Origin: Sindora glabra
Taxonomy: Eukaryota > Streptophyta > Magnoliopsida > Fabales > Fabaceae
Length of the DNA: 64,000 nucleotides
Direction: 5' to 3'
NCBI GenBank assembly: GCA_020226215.1
Contig: CM035235.1
Coordinates: 4,229,151-4,293,150 of the forward strand
Shown: positions 51,211 to 61,273 of the stretch, in pieces
Layout of the letters: the number at the start of each line of letters is the position of its first letter
Numbering within the stretch: the stretch's first letter is position 1
Translations under genes and position numbers: made by a program
Notes under the pieces: generated by a model
What the model was told of the DNA's origin: nothing
The model's input: only the letters and a program-made list of their open reading frames with translations
Database searches by the model: none

Positions 51211-51220
51211 ACAATTTCAG
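51211..51220 (+). promoter_or_regulatory. Splice-acceptor-like site before accessory ORF 1
   Basis: ACAATTTCAG, preceded by the pyrimidine-rich TATTTTTCACTT, ends exactly 17 nt before the ATG of accessory ORF 1 at 51238. In the env-like position of some plant gypsy elements, downstream genes are expressed from spliced subgenomic RNA, and this site fits that mode. The donor would lie in the missing 5' part. Confidence 0.45.
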
Positions 51221-51237
51221 TTTTCATCATTCTTATC

Positions 51238-51786
51238 ATGGAGGAATCCCTTGTAAAGCTTAAAAGTAGATTCCCTACTCTTCCTAAAGATGTGCTCAGG
51301 AAAATCTACAACTGTCGACTTGAAAGAATGAAGGCATTTAAGCATTTGGGTTTTCCCAAGGATATACGTTGGATTATTGAAGCTAAGGTACGTTTAGCAT
51401 GTGAGTTTAATGAATCATTTGTTAGACGTATGCCAGGTATGGGAAGAAGTTCTTACTCTAAAAAAAGAAGAGCTAAAAGAATGAGAGTATGTCATAAGTG
51501 TGCAAGGTGGAATTGTAATAAACTCTGTAAGAATAAAGGAATGATTTTAGTAAATCGAAAGGACAAAATCCGATTCATAAAGGATGGACTGAGTAAAGAG
51601 TCATTGGATGATATCATTCAGACTCTTGAGACGCATCCTAGTGGAGATGTTCATGCTGTTTTTCTTGATTTAATGAACTTATTCAATACAGAAAAGGAAC
51701 GCTACATTCTTGGGGATCTGACTGTAAAAGATCCTGTTTGCCAGTTTATAAGAAAATTGGATGGGAAGCAAATCCTCGGCTCATAG
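51238..51786 (+). CDS. Accessory ORF 1: basic, four-cysteine protein resembling carlavirus-type nucleic-acid-binding proteins
   Basis: The ORF encodes 182 aa starting MEESLVKLKSRFPTL. After a helical N-terminus (about 1-65) comes the basic patch GRSSYSKKRRAKRMR (69-83), then the cluster C85-x2-C88-x4-C93-x3-C97, then an acidic-to-mixed C-terminus (about 105-182) ending KQILGS. The pattern of a GRSSY-type lead, an Arg/Lys run and a cysteine finger matches the small 3'-terminal nucleic-acid-binding proteins of carlavirus-like plant RNA viruses, which act in RNA binding and silencing suppression. Here it has a longer C-terminus than those proteins. It lies between the integrase and the LOG-like ORF, in the slot env-like genes occupy in related elements. 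Similarity is by motif only; a gag-like zinc knuckle of other origin is the alternative. The frame is intact. Confidence 0.65.
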   Translation: MEESLVKLKSRFPTLPKDVLRKIYNCRLERMKAFKHLGFPKDIRWIIEAKVRLACEFNESFVRRMPGMGRSSYSKKRRAKRMRVCHKCARWNCNKLCKNKGMILVNRKDKIRFIKDGLSKESLDDIIQTLETHPSGDVHAVFLDLMNLFNTEKERYILGDLTVKDPVCQFIRKLDGKQILGS

Positions 51787-51839
51787 AAGCCATTTAAGCC
51801 GTTACTGAACGAAAAATTAGAGGAAGATGTGAGCCACAA

Positions 51840-52111
51840 TCACAACTATTGTATATATTAATGTTTGTCTGCTTTACTTTTCCTTTATCTTTTTATCTTT
51901 ACAGCTGCTTTTTGACTTTCTGTACATTTCTCTTCTTTTTAGTTTACCTTTTCAGCCACTTTTTGACTTTCTTTACATTCCGTATTTTACTTTGTTCACG
52001 TCATTATTACACTTGTCAGTTTTGCATAGCAATTTTTTTATCTTTTTCTGATATTGTCTGATTTGCGTGATTTCTTTGTTTCTGCTTTTGTATTATAAAG
52101 ATGCATTTCAG
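51840..52111 (+). promoter_or_regulatory. Pyrimidine-rich spacer with several splice-acceptor-like sites
   Basis: The spacer between the two accessory ORFs is extremely T/C-rich and contains TTTACAG, TTTTTAG, TTTTCAG and finally ATGCATTTCAG (52101-52111). A motif, CAGC-x2-CTTTTTGACTTTCT, repeats at about 51903 and 51953. The last acceptor ends exactly 17 nt before the ATG of the LOG-like ORF, the same distance as for accessory ORF 1. It looks like an intron 3' end, which would allow the second ORF to be translated from its own spliced RNA. Confidence 0.5.
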
Positions 52112-52128
52112 CAATCACACTTTGCAAA

Positions 52129-52689
52129 ATGTTTGAAGGTGAGAGTAAAGAAGAGGAAGAGGTTGAGAAACCATCAAAATGTAAATTTAAATCTATCTGT
52201 ATTTTTGGTGAATCTTATGCTGGAAAGAATGTAGAATTTCTGATAGCAGCAACTGAACTTGGTCATGCATTAACTGCTAGAAAGATTGCCTATGTGTATG
52301 GAGGAGGGCTTCATAGCTTAAAAGGAAGTGCAGCAATTTCTGCCAACATTAGAGGAAGCAAAATACTGAGTATCCTTGTGAATAGTTTAGATGATAAGAA
52401 ATACACCATCGGTAAAACATTAAAGGTTTCAAACTTGCCTGAACATATTGGATGCATGTTTTACAGTGCTGAAGCCTTTATTGCTTTACTTGGTGGTTTA
52501 GAAGCATTAGATGGAATTTTTAGCATTGCATATTGGATTAACTTGAACTTTCATCACAAGCCAGTAGGTTTATTAAATGTTAATAGTTTTTATGATAGTT
52601 TGCTCTCTTTTTTAGATCAAGCTGTGGAACAGGGATTCATACCCCAAGCGACTCGCCGTGCCATAATGTCCGCCTCAACTGTTGATTAG
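52129..52689 (+). CDS. Accessory ORF 2: LONELY GUY (LOG)-like protein with lost catalytic motif
   Basis: LOG enzymes release active cytokinin bases from their riboside 5'-monophosphates. This 186-aa ORF starts at ATG 52129 with an acidic leader (EEEEVEK), then FKSICIFGESYAGKN (20-34), YVYGGGLHSLKGSA (55-68), AFIALLGGLEALDG (116-129), KPVGLLNVNSFYDSLLSF (144-161) and QGFIPQATRRAIMSAS (168-183). The order and spacing match LOG from the first Rossmann strand to near the C-terminus, at close to family length. The catalytic and phosphate-binding motif PGGxGTxxE is degenerate (LGGLEALDG): the Pro, the Gly-Thr and the catalytic Glu are all missing. So LOG activity is not expected. The frame is free of stops, so the fold may be kept for another purpose. 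It lies inside the retroelement and was probably captured from a host mRNA; a host gene hit by chance insertion is less likely. Confidence 0.8.
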   Translation: MFEGESKEEEEVEKPSKCKFKSICIFGESYAGKNVEFLIAATELGHALTARKIAYVYGGGLHSLKGSAAISANIRGSKILSILVNSLDDKKYTIGKTLKVSNLPEHIGCMFYSAEAFIALLGGLEALDGIFSIAYWINLNFHHKPVGLLNVNSFYDSLLSFLDQAVEQGFIPQATRRAIMSASTVD

Positions 52690-52925
52690 CTGATTGACTA
52701 ACTATAAGGCTATACACCTAAACCAGATCTATTAGTGAAAAGATAGATTAGCAATCTCCAACCAGCAGTTAGAAGCATGAGCCAGACACCACTCTCCGGT
52801 TGTAACTTTTTTTACTCTTATGGTTTTACTCCCAAAATTTTTTTTATGTGTGAGTTGCTTATGCATTTCCTTTTAATAAACCCTTTTTGCTAATCTACTG
52901 AAGACATTGGGGACAATGTCTACAT

Positions 52926-52942
52926 TAAGTGTGGGGGGAATT
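52926..52942 (+). other. GTGTGGGGGG motif, post-ORF signature of gypsy elements
   Basis: TTAAGTGTGGGGGGAATT follows ACATTGGGGACAATGTC, a combination seen ahead of the 3' LTR in plant gypsy elements. A second AAGTGTGGGGGAAT lies at 53551-53564. Either could be the polypurine tract or its relative; the purine-only run just before 53675 is the third candidate. Confidence 0.5.
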
Positions 52943-53674
52943 AAAAAAAAATACTTTTTAGGATATTTTGGTAGTAAAACCATGAGATTTATTATATATA
53001 TAAAAAAAATAGATGGCCGAGTAAAGAGTTATTTTTTTACTCTTGATACGCATCCTAAAAAAATTTATAAAAAATAAAAAATAAAAAATAATTTCCTGCT
53101 TATTAGGTTCTTTTCAATAATTTTAAAGATTTCATAGCATGATTGAACAACTTTCTTACTTCTTAGAATTGATAGGTTTGACAATAGATTCTGAGTTGGA
53201 TGGATTGAGTTGGAAACTTTTAACTGTGAGATTTTGAGCCTACTTGTTGAATCAGTATTATATTTCTTGTGTGATATTCACCTGTTAAGTTGTCACTCTA
53301 GAACTTGCATAAAATCTAGTTAAGATTACAATTTATATGCATACTCAAATATGATAAAGGCATTTTTTTCTTTTCAGTTAGAAACAAATAGCCAACCCTG
53401 TAGTTTTACCATTGATAAACCTCTTTGAGCCTGATTAACTGTTTCTTTGTTTTAACCCATTAATATGTCATTTAATGAAATATCAATTGTCTTTACTTAA
53501 CCCTAGGAATTAGTAGAGCATTTGAATCTTTGAAAAATAGGTTCTTGACAAAGTGTGGGGGAATATGTATCATTAACTTCAAAGTTGCAAGGGTTTTCTT
53601 TCAAAAAAAAAAGAAGAAAAAATGGTTCAAAAAATAAAAAAAATAAAAAAAGAGAAGAAAAAGAAGAGAGAAAT

Positions 53675-55102
53675 TGATGTGTACTTAAATTTGAATCTTG
53701 GGCTGTTATGTTGAGATAAAATTATTTAGAGATTACCCATGTTTTAATTGCTCTATTAATTTCTTTCCTTACTTCAGCTTTTCATATCCCTGTTTTATCT
53801 TTCCTTTACCTTGGCCTCATTACAACCCTTAATAAGACCTTTTGATTTGAAATGTGCATGTAAATCAAGTAGTGGAGATTGAGAATTTATGCAAGCCTAT
53901 GGTAGTGCAATCTTTGATAGGATGAATTTGAGTGAAACACTTGCCCATAAACACTTGAGAGAGGATAAGTTATAGTGATTATATCATTTTGGTTCAATCT
54001 TTCTCAAATGAAGTTGCAATCCCTTTTTAGTTTTATATGTCAAGAAGGGTAGTTAAAGACCATGAATGGTAGCTAAAGAATGTGATTGGTAGCTAATGAT
54101 CAAGATTTATGACTTGTAGCTGATTCATTCACCTATAAATAGGTAGAAGTAGAGATCATTTGCAGCAAGCATTTGATTTATGCATCTTAGATAGTAGTTT
54201 AGTTCATGCATTTTTAGTTCTTGTATGCCTCCTACATGGAAGGCTAAGTTATCATCCTACATGGAAGGTTTTACCTCCTACATGGATGGATAGTATTTCT
54301 ATTTTCATGCATTTGTAATTATAATCTTATGTTTGTATCATGAATGTGATGATGTTTCTATTTTATTTTGAGTTTGTTTTTAATTTCATTATGTTCTAAT
54401 TTTTTATCTTCCTAGGGTGATGACATAACTTGATAATAACGGATTGAATTCTAATCTACTGAAACTAATTTCGATTTTCTTTCCTAGATTGAGTTTTAAT
54501 TATTGCTCTTAATGCTTTCAATTGATTGGCCACCTTTTGAATGAACTCAATATGTATGTTGAGACCGAAAGGAGATACATGTGTATGGAACCTATAATTA
54601 AAACCGTAAATTGCATATGAAATAGGAATATATCCGTATGGTTTATGTAGTCCTAATGAGTTCCATAAATCCTAATGCATGTTTAGTTGTTTTAATTCAC
54701 ATAGGAATATAGTGAATTAGCAATTAATTATAGAATTACTTGACCTTGGAAGAGGCTAGTAATTAATTTAAGGAAACTCGACTATCAATTAAGAGAGTTA
54801 AAATTGGATTAGTATAGATAGATAATTCAATCCAAAATTGTTAAGTGAAGTCTGATCCCTAGGTCTTTTATTCATCTTTATCTTTACTCCAATTGCATTC
54901 ATTTCTTATTTTAAATATTTTTGCATCAGTCTTTATTTACTCACTTTATTTCCAACTAATCGATTTGCCAAATAGTATTAGGATTATTAATTTTGGTACT
55001 TAGTGAAACAATCCTTGTGAGAACGATACTTTCTCATCACTTTATTACTTATTTACGACAGTGTGCACTTGCGCTAATTGATAAACCATTTTACACGTAA
55101 CA
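53675..55102 (+). repeat. 3' LTR of the Ty3/gypsy element (left border uncertain)
   Basis: The right end ...TTTTACACGTAACA has the CA terminus and directly abuts the dispersed-repeat copy at 55103. The left end is placed at TGATGTGTAC after the purine run AGAGAAGAAAAAGAAGAGAG; TGTATCATTAAC at 53566, after AAGTGTGGGGGAATA, is an alternative. The segment carries a TATA box at 54134 and the typical LTR tail (GAGAACGATACTTT...GTGCACTTGCGCTAATTG). Inside are short tandem repeats: GGTAGCTAA units near 54060-54120 and CCTACATGGA units near 54231-54285. No 5' LTR is available to confirm the borders. Confidence 0.55.
54134..54141 (+). promoter_or_regulatory. TATA box of the LTR promoter
   Basis: CCTATAAATAGG is a strong TATA element in the middle of the LTR, pointing rightwards. 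Transcription would start about 30 bp downstream, defining the U3/R border near 54165-54175 and running out into the flanking DNA at 55103. Confidence 0.6.
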
Positions 55103-56396
55103 ATAATAAATTGAGTTTCAAAATATTTTAGGTCTGATAAAAATTTCTAAATTCAATCTTGATAAATGCCTTTGTTGAAAGAGATTTATCAGCTACATAT
55201 TAATGATAAAAATAATCCTTAAGAATAGTGTTAGTGAAATGCCTTATACAAATTTCCACCAACAATCTTATGGATTATTTTTGTGCAAATAAGTTTTCAA
55301 AGTCTTGATTCATTATATTGTTTTCATATCTCCATACATTCATTACTAGGTAGTCAACGAAGTGTTACATGAATAAATATTTATTTTAATAATAAAATAT
55401 TATAATTATATATTAATCATTTATAAAGAGGATTAAATGAAATTTTGATTAATATATAACTAATGATTTTAAAAAAAGTCATCTCTCCACTAATTTTATC
55501 CTATATTTAAATAGGTAATTGATTTTAAATTTAAATATTAAATTAATTAGATATCATTTTTTAATGTAATTAATATTATTATTTAATAACATAATTTAGG
55601 ATAAGAATAAATTTTTTTTGTAATGGCAATATTTTTTTATGTATCACTTTACAAAATAAAATAAATTTTTGAAAATAGCAATTTTATATTATGGATAAAT
55701 ATTTATTTTAATAATATAATATTATAATTACATAATAATTATTTATAAAGAAGATTAGATAAAAATTAATTAATATATAACTAATATCTCTTTAAAAAAA
55801 AAGTCATCTCTCCAACTCTAGCATATTTGAAAGAAAATGTATCTAATACAATAAAAATTGAAAAAAACTTAACAAAGGAAAAACATCATCTCTTCACTTG
55901 TTGTACTCAATATTCATGTAAGTAATTGATTTTGAATTTATTTTATGAAAAAATTAATTTTAAATTCAAACATTGCATTAATTAAATACCATTTTTCAAG
56001 ATAATTTTTATTATTAACATTAATATTTAATAATATAATTTATGATAAAAACATATTTTTTTAATGATAATATATTTTTTATTTATCACATTATAGCATA
56101 AATTTTTTTTTTAAAAGTAATAATTTTATTTTATAGACAACTCATTAAAATTTATAAATTACAACATATATGTTGACTAAAATTCCATATTTTGGTATCG
56201 AACATTTTATATTTTTAAATTCACATGAAAGAGAGAAATAACTTTTAAATAGAAAGCACTAATAACTGACTCATATTTAGTATCTTCCAAAAGTGATATT
56301 ATAAGAAATTTTGTTTCCTAGAATATAATCACAAATATGAAATAGCAAACAAATAAAAAGTGTACATTGGGTAATGAATCTTTAAAAGAAAAATTG
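55103..56396. repeat. Dispersed repeat, copy 2 of 2
   Basis: Near-full match to 45496-46740, with about 85 extra bp. The left edge is the 3' end of the retroelement LTR; the right edge (near TTGATCTA) is the breakpoint where a copy of 16496 onward begins. No gene is seen. Confidence 0.7.
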
Positions 56397-56402
56397 ATCT
56401 AT

Positions 56403-57276
56403 AATATTTAATTATTTTTAATGTAAATATTTTGATTTTTTATAATTAAAATTTTTATATATTTAAATATGTTATTATTTATTTTAGTATATATTTTTTG
56501 TATGAAAATTTTAATTTTTTTCTGCAAGTTATAATGAAAATAAAAATAATTATACTTTTTTAATCAAAAAATTATTTTTTTTACAATTATAATGAAAATA
56601 AAAATAATCATGCTTTCGAATTTAATCTCTCAATTTTAGTATAATTTTAATCAAGTTAATTGGATCAAATTTTTAAATATTAAAGAGGTTGAGTGTCGGT
56701 TCAAATCAATATATTTTATAAAATTATATATGTAATTATATATGAAAAAGATAATCATGAATCCTAAAAATTGTATTAAAACACTTTATACATTTACATA
56801 TTTGTAGTTCAAATTGCCAAAAATAAAATTACAATGAACTAAGTTATTTTTTTTTATAATTTCAATCAGTAGAAAATAAGATTATCTTCTAAATTACAGT
56901 TTTAATATATGTCTAATATTGAGAAAAAATAATAATATTTTTTAAACTGAAAATAATTAAAAAAAAATTCAATCAATTCAACCATATAGACTATAGCTAT
57001 TTCGCATAGGATAGTCGATTTATCATTAATCCACCAATTTTCGATGCAATTGACTTTTAAAGTTAACTGAAATGATCTCACAACATGTTCATTTTTTTTT
57101 TGAGCAAATCAGTCGATTTGGTTCAAGTATCACAACATTAATTAAAACTGCAATATTAGGTTAAAATTTAAGTTTTTATTATTTTATTTGACTTTTGATA
57201 AACTTAAACCTTTAATATCCATTAGATCACTCCATAATTGGCCCAATTTGTCTTGAACTATTTAATTTTATACTTA
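56403..57276. repeat. Second copy of the C-flank DNA (matches 16496-17373)
   Basis: TTTAATTATTTTTAATGTAAATATT and the rest align almost base for base with the 3' flank of FHY1/FHL-like copy C, ending in TTTTATACTTA where the Harbinger-like element is inserted. The match resumes at 62046 with TTAATTTATTGACC, exactly the continuation at 17374. Separation of the two copies is about 40 kb. Confidence 0.85.
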
Positions 57277-58099
57277 GGGGTCGTTTGGTTCATGCAGGAA
57301 ATAACTTCCCATAGGAAGTTGAATTTCCTAGGAAGTTACTTACTGTGTACACTTCCTAGGAAATCCTTAAATGTTGTTTGGTTGACATAAAGGAAGTCAC
57401 ATATCCCACGAAATAAATTCCTATGTTTTGTTTGGTTCAACTTTGAATTTCCTAGGAAATAATAATGAAATGACTATAATATCCTTAATAATAATGTAAT
57501 ATATATTAATAGATATTAATAGATTTTAAAGAGGTGATAGCGCTAGATTTTTTTTTAAATGGGTTCCAATTTTATGATTTATGAAATATATACTGAAATT
57601 ACTCTTTTTTAACTGTGTGAATACGCTAGTAAATTAAAAATTTTAAAAAGTCATAAATTCTTTATTAGTTAACCAATGTTTGCATGACCACTCATTTTCA
57701 ATCTTTTTCATTTGCTTTTTCAACAGAAAATAAGAAAATGTGGGTTTGACGAAGTCTACTTAGTTAAAAACGTATAAATTGAGCTCAAAACTTTGAATGA
57801 TCACAACTTTGTGCCTGATTGTCCGATTTAAGTAAATTTTTTTTGATTTCATGTAACTTTTTGAGATCTATGTGCTTGCAAAAGACCAAAGGTGTTTTGC
57901 CCACTCTGATTTGGTAAAAAAGGCCTTTTTCAATGATTTTTTTAATTTTTCTTTAATTTCTTGTTATTTTTTTAACTTTAATATTATTTTTATCGATTTA
58001 AATTCATTTGAATCTCATATTAAAATTTTTCTTTCTAACTTTTTTGGTATCTAGTAGTGTTATAATAATTTTTTTAACAAATAAAATTTCTAAAAAATA

Positions 58100-61000
58100 A
58101 TTTATTACTATTTGTAAACTAAACAGTAACATGTTACTGTTTCGTTCCAAGACAGTAACATGTTACTATTTCGTTCTAAAACAGTAACACCAACTAAAAA
58201 TCTCAAATAAATGAATAAATCATATCAAATTAATAACTAAACTGTCAAATAATAGCATGTTACTGTTTCGTTCCATGACAGTAACATGTTACTATTTCGT
58301 TTCAAAACAGTAACACTAACTAAAGACCTCAAATAAATGAATAAATCATGTCTAATTAACAACCAAACTGCCAAATAATAGCATGTTACTGTTTCGTTCC
58401 AAAACAGTAACACCAACTAAAGACCTCAAATAAATGAATAAATCATGTCTAATTAACAACCAAACTGGTAAATAATAGCATGTTACTGTTTTGTTCCAAG
58501 ACAGTAACATGTTACTGTTTCGTTCCAAGACAGTAACACCAACTAAAAATCTCAAATAAATGAATAAATCATATCTAATTAACAACCAAATTGCCAAATA
58601 ATAGCATGTTACTGTTTCGTTCCAAGACAGTAACATGTTACTGTTTCGTTCTAAAATAGTAACACCAACTAAAAATCTCAAATAAATGAATAAATCATGT
58701 CTAATTAACAACCAAACTACTAAATAATAGCATGTTACTGTTTCGTTCCATGACAGTAACATGTTACTGTTTCGTTCCAAAACAGTAACACCAACTAAAG
58801 ACCTTAAATAAATGAATAAATCATGTCTAACTAACAACCAAACTGCTAAATAATAGCATGTTACTGTTTCGTTCCAAGACAGTAACACCAACTAAAGACC
58901 TTAAATAAATGAATAAATCATGTCTAATTAACAACCAAACTGGTAAATAATAGCATGTTACTGTTTCATTCCAAGACAGTAACACCAACTAAAAATCTCA
59001 ATAAATGAATAAATCATATCTAATTAACAACCAAACTGCCAAATAATAACATGTTACTGTTTCGTTCCAAAATAGTAGCACTAACTAAAAATCTCAAATA
59101 AATGAATAAATCATATCTAATTAACAACCAAATTGCCAAATAATAGCATGTTACTGTTTCGTTCCAAGACAGTAACATGTTACTGTTTCGTTCTAAAATA
59201 GTAACACCAACTAAAAATCTCAAATAAATGAATAAATCATGTCTAATTAACAACCAAACTACTAAATAATAGCATGTTACTGTTTCGTTCCATGACAGTA
59301 ACATGTTACTGTTTCGTTCCAAAACAGTAACACCAACTAAAGACCTTAAATAAATGAATAAATCATGTCTAACTAACAACCAAACTGCTAAATAATAGCA
59401 TGTTACTGTTTCGTTCCAAGACAGTAACACCAACTAAAGACCTTAAATAAATGAATAAATCATGTCTAATTAACAACCAAACTGGTAAATAATAGCATGT
59501 TACTGTTTCATTCCAAGACAGTAACACCAACTAAAAATCTCAATAAATGAATAAATCATATCTAATTAACAACCAAACTGCCAAATAATAGCATGTTACT
59601 GTTTCGTTCCAAAACAGTAGCACTAACTAAAAATCTCAAATAAATGAATAAATGATATCTAATTAACAACCAAACTGCCAAATAATAGTATGTTACTGTT
59701 TCGTTCCAAAACAGTAATACTAACTAAAAACCTCAAATAAATGAATAAATCTTGTCTAATTAACAACCAAACTGGTAAATAATAGCATATTACTGTTTCA
59801 TTTCAAGACAGTAAGATGTTACTGTTTCGTTCCAAGGCAGTAACACCAACTAAAGACCTCAAATAAATGAATAAATCATGTCTAATTAACAATCAAACTG
59901 CCAAATAATAGCATGTTACTGTTTCATTCCAAGACAGTAACATGTTACTGTTTCGTTCCAAGACAGTAACATTAACTAAAAATCTCAAATAAATGAATAA
60001 ATCATGTCTAATTAACAACTAAACTGCCAAATAATAGCATGTTACTGTTTCATTCCAAAACAGTAAAACCAACTAAAGACCTCAAATAAATGAATAAATT
60101 ATGTCTAATTAACAACCAAACTGCCAAATAATAGTATGTTACTGTTTCATTCCAAGACAGTAACATGTTACTGTTTCGTTCCAAGACAGTAACACCAACT
60201 AAAAATCTCAAATAAATGAATAAATCATGTCTAATTAACAATCAAACTGCTAAATAATAGCATGTTACTATTTCATTCCAAGACAGTAACATGTTATTGT
60301 TTCGTTCCAAGACAGTAATACAAACTAAAAACCTCAAATAAATGAATAAATCATGTCTAATTAACAACTAAACTGCCAAATAATAGCATGTTACTGTTTC
60401 ATTCCAAAACAGTAACACCAACTAAAGACGTCAAATAAATGAATAAATCATGTCTAATTAACAACCAAACTGGTAAATAATAGCATGTTACTGTTTTGTT
60501 CCAAGACAATAACAAGACAGTAACATGTTACTGTTTCGTTCCAAGACAGTAACACCAACTAAAAATCTCAAATAAATGAATAAATCATGTCTAATTAACA
60601 ATCAAACTGCTAAATAATAGCATGTTACTGTTTCGTTCCAAGACAGTAACATCAATTAAAAATCTCAAATAAATAGATAAATCAAGTTTAATTAACAACT
60701 AAATTGCTAAATAATAACATGTCACCATTTTTTTCTCCAAACATTAACATGTTATTGTTTCATTCCAAAACAGTAACATTAATTAAAAATTTCAAATAAA
60801 TAGATAATAATATTTTACTGTTTATTTTCTAGATAGTAACATGTTACTATTTCATTCCAAAACAGTAACACCAATTGAAAATCCTAAATAAATGGATAAA
60901 TCAAGTTTAATTAACAATCAAATTATTAAATAATAGTATGTTACTGTTTTTCTCTACACAATAACATGTTATTGTTTCTTTTCTAGACAGTAACATGTTA

Positions 61001-61205
61001 CTGTTTCGTTCTAAAATAGTAATATCAATTAAAAATTTCAGATAAATAGATAATAGCATATTACTATTTTTTTTAGATAGTAACATGTTACTGTTACATT
61101 CTAAAACAGTAATATCAATTGAAAACTTTAAATAAATAGATTAATTAAAAATTAAATTATTAAATAATAGCATATTACTGTTTGTTCTCTAGACAGTAAC
61201 TAATT
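58100..61205. repeat. Minisatellite array inside the Harbinger-like element
   Basis: The array is built from a module of about 97 bp (ending ...CTAATTAACAACCAAACTG) that alternates with an optional 29 bp module, CATGTTACTGTTTCGTTCCA plus AGACAGTAA, giving periods of 97 or 126 bp. Where two modules meet they form ACAGTAACATGTTACTGT, an 18 bp perfect palindrome. A 542 bp block (for example starting near 58591 and again near 59133) is duplicated almost exactly, a higher-order repeat. The right side (60660-61205) is more diverged. Minus-strand frames of 179, 137 and 63 codons are open because 126 is a multiple of three; they repeat the same peptide and are not genes. Confidence 0.9.
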
Positions 61206-61227
61206 AAGAAAATTTTTATTCTAATTG

Positions 61228-61229
<2 letters not shown>

Positions 61230-61269
<40 letters not shown>
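61230..61269. repeat. (TG)n microsatellite
   Basis: About 20 TG dinucleotides just after the minisatellite array, inside the Harbinger-like element. A shorter (TA)n run lies at about 61690-61713. Confidence 0.9.

Positions 61270-61273
<4 letters not shown>

Larger units (their letters stand above)
50710..55102 (+). mobile_element. 5'-truncated Ty3/gypsy retrotransposon with two accessory genes
   Basis: The element runs from an integrase C-terminus through two further ORFs and a GTGTGGGGGG motif to an LTR with its own TATA box. The non-coding stretch after pol holds GTCTAGCTAAAGACGTTAAA and CTTGGGAGGCAACCCAAG, which I recognise as the conserved post-pol signature of plant gypsy elements of the Athila/Tat branch. 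The element starts abruptly at about 50710 with no gag, protease, RT or RNase H, so it is a 3' fragment. Its 3' end abuts the dispersed repeat that starts at 55103. All three remaining reading frames are open, which suggests a fairly young insertion or recently selected ORFs. Confidence 0.8.

Noticed and set aside
45496..56396. 45496-46740 and 55103-56396 as the two LTRs of a retroelement enclosing the integrase
   Set aside because: The ends lack TG...CA, no primer-binding site follows the left copy, and a proper LTR with TATA box and CA terminus already ends at 55102. They are two copies of a dispersed repeat.
58352..60241. Minus-strand ORFs of 179, 137 and 63 codons with repeated peptide LLSWNETVTCYYL
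   Set aside because: They follow the tandem repeat exactly, stay open because the 126 bp period is divisible by three, and share no resemblance to known repeat proteins. No promoter or codon preference is visible.
58100..61205. CRISPR-like array
   Set aside because: The spacers are themselves repeated, the genome is a plant nuclear one and no cas genes exist; it is a minisatellite.
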